NCBI GenBank assembly: GCA_905479595.1
Contig: CAJQND010000089.1
Coordinates: 1-5,606, forward strand
Origin: an uncultured Hyphomicrobiales bacterium
GTDB lineage: Bacteria; Pseudomonadota; Alphaproteobacteria; Rhizobiales; CAJQND01
Direction: 5' to 3'
DNA: 5,606 nt
Position 1 is the first letter of the stretch; every line of letters begins with the position of its first letter. The notes beneath the pieces were generated by a model that saw only the letters and a list, made by a program, of their open reading frames with translations, made no database searches and had not been told where the DNA came from. Shown piece by piece: positions 1 to 5,465 of the stretch. Position numbers and translations under genes: made by a program.

Positions 1-641
1 AGCTTTTCCAGTTCACGGCCAAAGGCGATGGCTTGTTCAAGATTAAATGGTGCTACCGGGTCAGACATCAAGGTGAAGCCGGGTCCGACCGCTTCGCGCA
101 CTACTCGGTGGATCTCCAGATCTTCGTCGTAAGATTTTCCCGGTGGGTGGATTTTGTAAGCCTTGTATCCGCGGGCCTGGGTTGCCTGCGCTTCCTCTGC
201 ATATGCCTCAGGTGTTGGCAGAACAAGAGAGCTGCCATAAACTGGAATTTCAGTTCGCGCGCCGCCAAGATATTTATAGAGAGGCTGGCCTGCATCAAGC
301 GACCCGATAATCGCCATACAAGCGTCAAACGGTCCATAGCTGTAGATGGGTAAATGATTCCACCATCGGTCCTCTGTGCGGAAATCCTGCCAGTGGCGTT
401 CGCGCATCAATGGGTCGCGTCCAGTGAGGAATGGCCGCATTGCTGCCGCTGCCAATTCGCCTGATCCACGTGCTGAACGTCCGGCAAATCCAAATGATGA
501 TGCGTTCACACCTTCATCTGTGTTGAGTGTAATAACGAGAAACTCAAGTCCGTTCTGGTTCGATGAATCGCGCATTTCTGCACTTGAAACAATGCTGTCT
601 TTATAGGTACAGCAGCGCACTTCTAAATCAGTGATTTTCAT
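1..641 (-). CDS. Enolase-superfamily (mandelate racemase/muconate lactonizing enzyme type) protein, partial
   Basis: The window holds the first 213 codons; the C-terminal half lies beyond base 1. The start MKITDLEV is a typical first strand of the capping domain. Visible landmarks are WWNHLPIYSYGPFDA (94-107), PLYKYLGGA (120-128), the strand GYKAYKIHP (158-166) that opens the catalytic barrel, and LMSDPVAP (191-198), where D194 should be the first Mg2+ ligand. In mandelate racemase the second barrel strand carries a Lys-x-Lys pair; here the aligned positions read K163-I-H165. Members abstract the proton alpha to a carboxylate, most often to dehydrate aldonic or aldaric acids. The ATG shares its A with the TGA of the RraA-type gene (TGATG), so translation is probably coupled; this is the last visible gene of the leftward operon. 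The helix after F105-D106 lacks the usual Trp-Asp signature (see findings). The family call is firm; substrate and reaction cannot be told. Confidence 0.85.
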   Translation of the reverse strand, partial: MKITDLEVRCCTYKDSIVSSAEMRDSSNQNGLEFLVITLNTDEGVNASSFGFAGRSARGSGELAAAAMRPFLTGRDPLMRERHWQDFRTEDRWWNHLPIYSYGPFDACMAIIGSLDAGQPLYKYLGGARTEIPVYGSSLVLPTPEAYAEEAQATQARGYKAYKIHPPGKSYDEDLEIHRVVREAVGPGFTLMSDPVAPFNLEQAIAFGRELEK

Positions 642-1291
642 CAGAATTTCCCAAACTTCATATAGGCTGCTTGTGGGTCCATGCCATCCAGAATGGCCGT
701 GCGCACCTTGTTTTCAGTGGCAATGGAATGTTCAGCTTTTTCGATCACCTCTTCCACAATACCTTGCGGGATGATGCAGCAACCATCCCTGTCACCAATT
801 GCATAGTCGCCAGGGTGGATGACCACGTCGCCGATCTTGATGTCCACATCAAACCCGGCCGGTAGCCAATATCCGACGATGTCACGTGGGGTGAAGAACC
901 TGGACCAGCTTTGAAACTTCATGGCGAGTAAAAAATCCACATCGCGAATGCCGCCATCGATAATGCAGCCAAGAACGCCCTTTTTCTGGAGGGTTTCAGC
1001 TGACAGTTCTCCCATCAAGGCAACATCCATTGTTTGCGGAGTGCACGTCCAGATGTGTCCCGGTTTTGCCTTCGATAAAAGCCCAGTCCAAGCGAGCAAG
1101 GTTTCGTGGGGATCGGCCTTTGGGTCGACCTTGCCATCAATTGTGAAGACCGGTCCGGCCAATACGGTTCCTGGAAACAATGGACGCAATTCGGGTGGTA
1201 ACGTGAAGTTTGTGTGTCCCATCGCTCGCATGACGTCATGGATGATGCCTGAATAGCACGCGCCTAAACGTTTAGTGATATCGTCGCCCAT
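641..1291 (-). CDS. RraA-family protein, probable metal-dependent pyruvate aldolase (HMG/CHA aldolase-like)
   Basis: A 216-residue protein of full length for the RraA / 4-hydroxy-4-methyl-2-oxoglutarate aldolase fold. The family core is clear: MGEL (93-96), IDGGIRDVDFL (111-121), TPRDIVG (134-140), then GDVVIHPGDYAIGDRDG (154-170). E95 lies exactly 21 residues before R116-D117, reproducing the acidic-x20-Arg-Asp spacing of the class II pyruvate aldolases of this fold, in which Arg holds the substrate and Asp the divalent metal. True RraA inhibits RNase E by protein binding, but setting and motif favour an enzyme that splits a 2-keto-4-hydroxy acid to pyruvate, or decarboxylates oxaloacetate. 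The start is supported by GGAGAG six bases upstream. It follows the HMG-CoA reductase gene by 21 nt and overlaps the next gene by one base. In this operon it could be the aldolase after the dehydratases. Older databases call such proteins dimethylmenaquinone methyltransferases, which is wrong for the fold. Confidence 0.88.
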   Translation of the reverse strand: MGDDITKRLGACYSGIIHDVMRAMGHTNFTLPPELRPLFPGTVLAGPVFTIDGKVDPKADPHETLLAWTGLLSKAKPGHIWTCTPQTMDVALMGELSAETLQKKGVLGCIIDGGIRDVDFLLAMKFQSWSRFFTPRDIVGYWLPAGFDVDIKIGDVVIHPGDYAIGDRDGCCIIPQGIVEEVIEKAEHSIATENKVRTAILDGMDPQAAYMKFGKF

Positions 1292-1297
1292 TTGCCG

Positions 1298-1303
1298 CTC
1301 TCC
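1298..1303 (-). promoter_or_regulatory. Ribosome binding site of the RraA-type gene
   Basis: On the minus strand GGAGAG lies six bases before the ATG at 1291, inside the 21-nt gap after the HMG-CoA reductase stop. It is the strongest Shine-Dalgarno inside the leftward operon and fixes the start of the 216-residue protein. Confidence 0.75.
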
Positions 1304-1312
1304 AGTTAGTTA

Positions 1313-2581
1313 TTATTTGCTCCGCAATTTTTTGAGAATGCGCTTTGCCACATCCTGGCGAACTGCGCCACTTTCGATCAAGGCGTCTGCCACCGCGTTG
1401 ATCTCGTCTGGTTCAGCGCCTGCCATCATTGCCACGTTTTTTGCGTGCAGCGACATGTGTCCGCGTTGAATGCCCTCTGTGGCCAACGCCTTGAGGGCGG
1501 AAAAATTCTGCACAAGACCAACCGCACCAGCAATGCGCGCCAGTTTATCCGCACCTGGTGTGCCCATGATCTCAAGAGAAAATTGCGCGGTTGGATGGAT
1601 TTTTGTGGCCCCACCCACAATGCCAACCGCAAGAGGCATTTCAAGGCTGCCGCTGAGGGTGCCATCTTTGGCCACCTCCCAGCGGGTCAGGGCTGAATAA
1701 CGCCCAGATCGGGCTGCATAGGCATGGGCTCCGGCCTCGACGGCCCGTGTGTCGTTGCCGGTCGCAAGCACTACTGCACTCACCCCGTTCATGATGCCCT
1801 TATTGTGCGTGGTTGCGCGATAGGGGTCTGCATTTGCGAATGCGCCAGCGCGAACCATTGCGTCGCGCACCCCTTTGCCGCCGATCTCTTTTAACGGCCA
1901 TTTGGCTGTGGCGCGTACAAGCCGGCGGTCTGCCAGGTTGGACAAGATACGCAGCTCAACGCGCCCGCCGGTCCACTTGCTCACATGAGGCGCGACGGCT
2001 TCAGCCATAGTGTTCACTGCATTGGCCCCCATGGCGTCTCGCGTATCGACAATCAAATGAAGAATGACCATGGGTTCTGCTGTATCGAGAACGCGCACTT
2101 CAATGTCTTTGAATCCGCCACCCATCTCCACCAGAAGGGGATCCATTTCATTGCAAATATTCTTAATTTCCGGCGTTTTTTCAAACAGCTGCGCGCGGGC
2201 AGAAAACGGGTCGCTGACGCCGGTAATCTGCACTTGCGCGATCATCAATGGGCCGGTTGTAGACGTGCGTACCCCGCCAGTGGCGCGGCATTGACGCGCC
2301 CCGTTGCAAACAGCGGCAATCACAGAAGATTCTTCACTTGCCATCGGCACTAAAACATCTCGCCCGTCTACCACCATATTAGTCGCTATTCCGAGCGGTA
2401 CATTCATCGTGCCAATGGCGTTCTCCACCATGTGGGCGGCAATGTCTCCGGTGGCGGCGCTGGCGTTCAGGAATGCATCCACATTTCCGGCATCGAGTTT
2501 CAAATCTGCAGCTAGTGTTTTGAGCCGTTGAATACGGTCAAGAGTGTGAAACCCTGCAATGCGTGAACTTGTTTTGGGCAT
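1313..2581 (-). CDS. mvaA: Class II hydroxymethylglutaryl-CoA reductase (mevalonate-degrading type)
   Basis: A 422-residue protein, close to the 428 of the Pseudomonas mevalonii enzyme, which I can align from memory almost without gaps through its core. The catalytic set is complete: E84 (SEESS), K261 (THNKGIMNG), D277 (ATGNDTRAVEAGAHAYA) and H375 (EGIQRGHMSLHA) correspond to E83, K267, D283 and H381. The class II dinucleotide motif DAMGAN is at 182-187, and GGATKIHP is at 323-330. D147 (NEMDPLL) matches D146 of P. mevalonii, the residue linked to NADH preference, so NAD(H) use is likely. Class II enzymes of this sort usually oxidise mevalonate to HMG-CoA; the reverse direction would serve isoprenoid synthesis. 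No HMG-CoA lyase or mevalonate kinase is in the window. The start lies 6 nt after the previous stop, with AGGA about ten bases upstream. A serine replaces the usual proline just after the catalytic glutamate. It sits between sugar-acid genes, which is unexpected. Confidence 0.95.
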   Translation of the reverse strand: MPKTSSRIAGFHTLDRIQRLKTLAADLKLDAGNVDAFLNASAATGDIAAHMVENAIGTMNVPLGIATNMVVDGRDVLVPMASEESSVIAAVCNGARQCRATGGVRTSTTGPLMIAQVQITGVSDPFSARAQLFEKTPEIKNICNEMDPLLVEMGGGFKDIEVRVLDTAEPMVILHLIVDTRDAMGANAVNTMAEAVAPHVSKWTGGRVELRILSNLADRRLVRATAKWPLKEIGGKGVRDAMVRAGAFANADPYRATTHNKGIMNGVSAVVLATGNDTRAVEAGAHAYAARSGRYSALTRWEVAKDGTLSGSLEMPLAVGIVGGATKIHPTAQFSLEIMGTPGADKLARIAGAVGLVQNFSALKALATEGIQRGHMSLHAKNVAMMAGAEPDEINAVADALIESGAVRQDVAKRILKKLRSK

Positions 2582-2587
2582 TTAAAT

Positions 2588-3760
2588 TCAATCCTGTGTG
2601 GCGGAAACCGTGTGGGCGGCGAGAAAATCCCGGTCAATTTCAATCCCCAGCCCCGGGCCGGGCAGGGGAGCGGCAGTGCCGTTATTGGCTTTTACCTGGC
2701 CTTCGATATCAAGTGGTGTTTTCAAAACCCCATCCTGGAACGGATTGAGGGTGGTGTCGTGTTCCAAATAGGGTTGCGCCGGGTAAAGTCCGCCCGGTAA
2801 ATCAGGCATGGCGAGCAGCAGTTGCAAGTTTGTGGCGATTGCGACGCCGGAGCCCCATACGTGATTGTAAACAGGTATAAAATGCGCATGGGCCATGGCC
2901 AGCACCTTGCGATATTCGGTTATGCCGCCAAGTCCGCAGGTTTCGGGTTGTAAAATATCGACACAACGACCTTCGATGAGATCACGGAACCCCCAGCGGG
3001 TAAATTCTGCTTCGCCACCTGCTATATGCACATGCAGTTTGGCGCGCAACTCGCGGTAACCTTCCCGATCTTCAGGTGCGACGGGTTCTTCAAACCAGAA
3101 AGCGTCAAGTCGTTCCAACGCCTTTCCGACTTTCATGGCGTCGTGAATGGCATAGGCATGGTTGGCGTCGGCCATAAAGTCCATGTCAGGGCCGATCCCG
3201 TCGCGCACAGCTTCTGCCAGCTCAATGTCTTTCTTGACCCCGAACCCGAGTTTCATTTTTGTCGCCGGAAAACCCATTGCCTTGATGTTTGCGGCCTCCG
3301 CCTTGAACAAGTCTGGCAACCCGTCGCGGCGCTGCAGCATCATGCCGTAACCATAGACCGGCACGCGTTTCCGAAACGCGCCGCCAAGCAGTTTATAAAT
3401 CGGGAGACCTGCATGCTTTCCAGCGATATCCCAAAGTGCGATATCAACGCCGGAAAGCGCCTGCATCGGCATGCCTTTCTGGCCGTGGTCCCGCAATCCG
3501 TTATAGACCTTGTGCCAGATCACTTCGCGGTCCAGTGGGTCGTCTCCAAGGATCATCGGCTGAATGATTTTTTCAACAATCGCCTGATTGCCGAGTGCAA
3601 TATTACCGCCGCCGAAGCATTCGCCCCAACCTGTGAGGCCGGTATCGGTCTCCACTTCCACCAAATGCGCACTGCGTTCGTTGAAATAGGCCTGTGAATA
3701 GCCAAGCTCCACTTCCATCGGGCATTTGAGAACGTGGCTCTTAATCCGGATGATTTTCAT
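2588..3760 (-). CDS. Mandelate racemase-subgroup enolase-superfamily enzyme, probable acid-sugar dehydratase
   Basis: A 390-residue protein of standard length, with an N-terminal capping domain (about 1-125) and a (beta/alpha)7beta barrel. The signature SGVDIALWDIAGKHAGLPIY (103-122) is textbook. Catalytic residues by position: Lys pair K168-M-K170, metal ligands D198 (ADANHAY), E224 (FWFEEPV) and E250 (AGGEAEF), and a His-Asp dyad of D268 (VDILQPE) and H300 (YNHVWGSG), with E333 as probable partner of the dyad. Having both the Lys and the His base is the mandelate racemase pattern, used for racemisation or for dehydration of aldonates and aldarates to 2-keto-3-deoxy acids. ATG at 3760 is chosen because GGAG precedes it by five bases and the product then begins with the usual first strand (MKIIRIKSHVL). 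The frame stays open upstream to 4021, but that part crosses the control region and the divergent gene. First gene of the leftward operon. Substrate unknown. Confidence 0.93.
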   Translation of the reverse strand: MKIIRIKSHVLKCPMEVELGYSQAYFNERSAHLVEVETDTGLTGWGECFGGGNIALGNQAIVEKIIQPMILGDDPLDREVIWHKVYNGLRDHGQKGMPMQALSGVDIALWDIAGKHAGLPIYKLLGGAFRKRVPVYGYGMMLQRRDGLPDLFKAEAANIKAMGFPATKMKLGFGVKKDIELAEAVRDGIGPDMDFMADANHAYAIHDAMKVGKALERLDAFWFEEPVAPEDREGYRELRAKLHVHIAGGEAEFTRWGFRDLIEGRCVDILQPETCGLGGITEYRKVLAMAHAHFIPVYNHVWGSGVAIATNLQLLLAMPDLPGGLYPAQPYLEHDTTLNPFQDGVLKTPLDIEGQVKANNGTAAPLPGPGLGIEIDRDFLAAHTVSATQD

Positions 3761-3763
3761 TTG

Positions 3764-3769
3764 TTCTCC
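3764..3769 (-). promoter_or_regulatory. Ribosome binding site that sets the start of the first operon gene
   Basis: On the minus strand GGAGAA occurs just upstream of the ATG at 3760, with GGAG five bases from the start codon. This decides for the 390-residue product over the upstream-extended frame reaching to 4021. Confidence 0.75.
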
Positions 3770-3783
3770 AGCGGTTGAAGTGT

Positions 3784-3795
3784 GCGCATTTGCGC
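3784..3795. repeat. Short GC-rich dyad next to the main palindrome
   Basis: GCGCA and TGCGC form five-base inverted arms around TT. In a leftward transcript starting upstream of it, this would be a small hairpin in the 5' leader, 14 bases before the ribosome binding site. It overlaps the first two bases of the larger palindrome. Short dyads are common by chance, so the role is uncertain. Confidence 0.35.
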
Positions 3796-3820
3796 TGAAT
3801 AATGTATACGATAATTCAGC
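3794..3820. promoter_or_regulatory. Interrupted palindrome, candidate operator
   Basis: Perfect seven-base inverted arms, GCTGAAT (3794-3800) and ATTCAGC (3814-3820), flank a 13-base spacer whose centre contains the six-base palindrome GTATAC. Inner bases 3802-3803 and 3811-3812 also pair about the same axis. It sits near the middle of the divergent region, and the size and two-fold symmetry suit a dimeric repressor or activator. GntR- and LacI-type regulators are common beside sugar-acid genes, but no regulator gene is in the window, so the family is a guess. Confidence 0.55.
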
Positions 3821-3858
3821 AAAAATGATATGAATAACCTTTAGATAAGCACATTTGT

Positions 3859-3864
3859 GGAAGG
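3859..3864 (+). promoter_or_regulatory. Ribosome binding site of the UxaA/GarD-family gene
   Basis: GGAAGG lies nine bases before the ATG at 3874. A second purine run, GGGAAG, directly abuts the start codon and is too close to serve. No better start lies nearby, and the protein begins in register with family members. Confidence 0.55.
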
Positions 3865-3873
3865 TCCGGGAAG

Positions 3874-5400
3874 ATGGCAAATACCGATTGCGTGCGGTTG
3901 CACAAAGACGACAACGTTGTGGTGGCGATGTCGTCCTTAAAGGCGGGGTCCCGATTGGTACCAGAGGGTGTGGAAACCACAACCAACGTGCCGAGAGGCC
4001 ACAAGGCTGCAACGGCGGCAATTGGCGAAGGCAGCCCCGTAGTAAAGTATGGCCAGATCATCGGGTTTGCATCTCAGGCGATTGCGCCGGGCGATCACGT
4101 GCACACCCATAACTGTGCCTTCAGCGCGTTTGAACGTGACTATGCTTATGGCGAAGATGTGCGCCCCGTTACCATGGCGGGCGAGAATGGATTGCTTACC
4201 TTCCAAGGATTTAAACGCACCAATGGCAAGGTGGGCACGCGCAACTATATTGCTGTGTGTTCATCAGTGAACTGTTCCGCCACCGTTTCTCGCTACATCG
4301 CAGATGCATTCAACCGCACAGATGCCTTGAATAGTTTTCCTAATGTTGACGGAGTTGTCGCGTTTTCTCACGGCACCGGCTGCGGTATGGCTGGTGGCGG
4401 GGAAGGGTTCGACAATTTGGAGCGCGTGCTCTGGGGTATGGCGAGCCATCCAAATGTTGGTGCTGTCTTGATGGTGGGGCTCGGGTGCGAAGTGTTCCAA
4501 ATTCCCCGGATGACCCAGAAATATGGGCTAGGCGAAACGGACCGTTTTCATTCCATGACCATTCAAGGCTCTGGCGGCACCCGAAAAACACTGGAACAAG
4601 GCGTGGCGCGGATCACTGAAATGTTGCCGCTGGTAAATGAGGCAAAACGCGAAACCGTGCCAGCCAGCGAACTCACCGTGGCTCTGCAATGCGGTGGTTC
4701 TGATGCGTATTCGGGTATCACGGCGAACCCGGCTCTTGGGGTCGCTACGGATCTTCTTGTCGCCCAGGGCGGCACTGGCGTGCTGGCGGAAACGCCCGAA
4801 ATTTACGGCGCGGAACATTTGCTCACCCGGCGAGCGGCGAGCAGGGAGGTGGGCGAAAAGCTTATTGAACGCATTAAATGGTGGGAGGCCTATACCGAGC
4901 GCAATAGCGGCTCCATGGATAACAACCCTTCACCGGGCAACAAGGCAGGTGGATTGACTACCATTCTAGAAAAGTCCCTGGGTGCTGCGGCCAAGGGGGG
5001 CTCTACCCCGCTGCAAGGTGTGTTCAACTACGCTGAACAGGTGAACCGCAAAGGTTTCGTGTTCATGGACACGCCTGGCTACGACCCGGCATCGATCACT
5101 GGCCAGGTGGCAGGTGGGTCAAACATTGTATGCTTCACCACCGGGCGCGGTTCAGCCTATGGCTGTAAACCTGCTCCGTCCATCAAGCTTGCAACCAACA
5201 CCCCCATGTTCACCAATATGGAAGAGGACATGGATATCAATTGCGGTGACATTGCCGATGGTGAAATGAGTGTTGAAGAAAAGGGCGCAGAAATTCTTCA
5301 AACCATTTTGCGCGTCGCTTCAGGTGAAAAAACCAAATCGGAAGAGCTCGGCCTTGGCGACAATGAATTCGTTCCCTGGCAAATCGGTGCCGTGATGTAG
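3874..5400 (+). CDS. UxaA/GarD-family altronate or galactarate dehydratase
   Basis: A 508-residue protein between E. coli altronate dehydratase UxaA and galactarate dehydratase GarD in length, and complete. An N-terminal SAF domain (about 8-80) holds VPRGHKAA (39-46) and ends in the His-rich HVHTHN (75-80). The catalytic part follows: GTRNYIAV (121-128), NCSATV (133-138), SHGTGCGM (165-172), VGLGCE (201-206), LQCGGSD (271-277), ETPEIYGAEHLLTRR (306-320), MDNNPSPGNKAGG (348-360), MDTPGYDP (398-405), TTGRGSAYGC (422-431) and MDINCG (453-458). These blocks are nearly invariant in the family, including the conserved Cys and His residues tied to metal use (Fe2+ or Mn2+). The enzymes act in the cytoplasm and remove water from D-altronate (giving 2-keto-3-deoxygluconate) or galactarate (giving 5-keto-4-deoxyglucarate); the sequence alone does not tell me which. 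It diverges from the leftward operon and probably shares its control. No clear terminator follows, and another start lies 23 nt downstream. Confidence 0.95.
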   Translation: MANTDCVRLHKDDNVVVAMSSLKAGSRLVPEGVETTTNVPRGHKAATAAIGEGSPVVKYGQIIGFASQAIAPGDHVHTHNCAFSAFERDYAYGEDVRPVTMAGENGLLTFQGFKRTNGKVGTRNYIAVCSSVNCSATVSRYIADAFNRTDALNSFPNVDGVVAFSHGTGCGMAGGGEGFDNLERVLWGMASHPNVGAVLMVGLGCEVFQIPRMTQKYGLGETDRFHSMTIQGSGGTRKTLEQGVARITEMLPLVNEAKRETVPASELTVALQCGGSDAYSGITANPALGVATDLLVAQGGTGVLAETPEIYGAEHLLTRRAASREVGEKLIERIKWWEAYTERNSGSMDNNPSPGNKAGGLTTILEKSLGAAAKGGSTPLQGVFNYAEQVNRKGFVFMDTPGYDPASITGQVAGGSNIVCFTTGRGSAYGCKPAPSIKLATNTPMFTNMEEDMDINCGDIADGEMSVEEKGAEILQTILRVASGEKTKSEELGLGDNEFVPWQIGAVM

Positions 5401-5412
5401 CCTGGTTTCTAC

Positions 5413-5416
5413 GGAG
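5413..5416 (+). promoter_or_regulatory. Ribosome binding site of an interrupted downstream gene
   Basis: GGAG is followed after seven bases by GTG at 5424. The spacing is ideal for initiation and the site sits just after the stop of the dehydratase gene, as expected for the next gene of a co-transcribed unit. Confidence 0.5.
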
Positions 5417-5423
5417 TGAAAAA

Positions 5424-5462
5424 GTGACAATATCTCAAAAAAATCCATTTTATTCCAAATAG
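5424..5462 (+). pseudogene. 5' stub of a gene apparently interrupted by an insertion sequence
   Basis: From GTG the frame reads (M)TISQKNPFYSK and then TAG at 5460-5462, right where the IS-like sequence begins. The good ribosome site at 5413, the 23-nt spacing from the dehydratase stop and the abrupt ending fit a former second gene of the rightward operon whose remainder lies beyond the insertion or is lost. Twelve residues are too few to name a product. The alternative is that the frame is chance and this is ordinary intergenic DNA. Confidence 0.42.
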
Positions 5463-5465
5463 AGA

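Larger units (their letters stand above)
3761..3873. promoter_or_regulatory. Divergent control region between the two transcription units
   Basis: These 113 bases separate the ATG of the leftward operon from the ATG of the rightward dehydratase gene, so promoters for both directions must lie here or overlap the gene starts. The middle is distinctly AT-rich. It contains the 27-nt interrupted palindrome at 3794-3820 and a small dyad at 3784-3795. TGAATAA occurs twice as a direct repeat, at 3796 and 3831. The hexamer GATAAT at 3810-3815 resembles a rightward -10 box, but no good -35 stands 16-18 bases before it, so exact promoters are not called. Shared control of both units by one substrate-responsive regulator is the natural reading. 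Confidence 0.65.

Noticed and set aside
33..353. Open frames on the plus strand and in another minus frame (101-337) near the left edge
   Set aside because: Both overlap the clear enolase-superfamily frame running off the left edge, and neither has family features.
2580..2587. ATTTAAAT palindrome overlapping the HMG-CoA reductase start
   Set aside because: It is an eight-base AT palindrome formed by the stop-start junction of two tightly packed genes; nothing suggests a role.
3026..3697. A 223-codon open frame on the plus strand opposite the enolase-superfamily gene
   Set aside because: It lies fully antisense to a strongly supported gene and has no recognisable domain; it is a frame shadow caused by codon usage.
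3810..3815. GATAAT as the rightward -10 promoter box
   Set aside because: It matches five of six consensus bases, but no acceptable -35 hexamer stands 16-18 bases upstream; it is not called as a promoter.
3761..4021. Upstream extension of the first leftward gene to a 477-residue product
   Set aside because: The extra residues cross the divergent control region and the opposite gene and do not resemble the family. A ribosome site and family-typical N-terminus sit at 3760.
5401..5460. Possible terminator after the dehydratase gene
   Set aside because: A-rich and T-rich runs are present, but I see no GC-rich hairpin ahead of a T tract.
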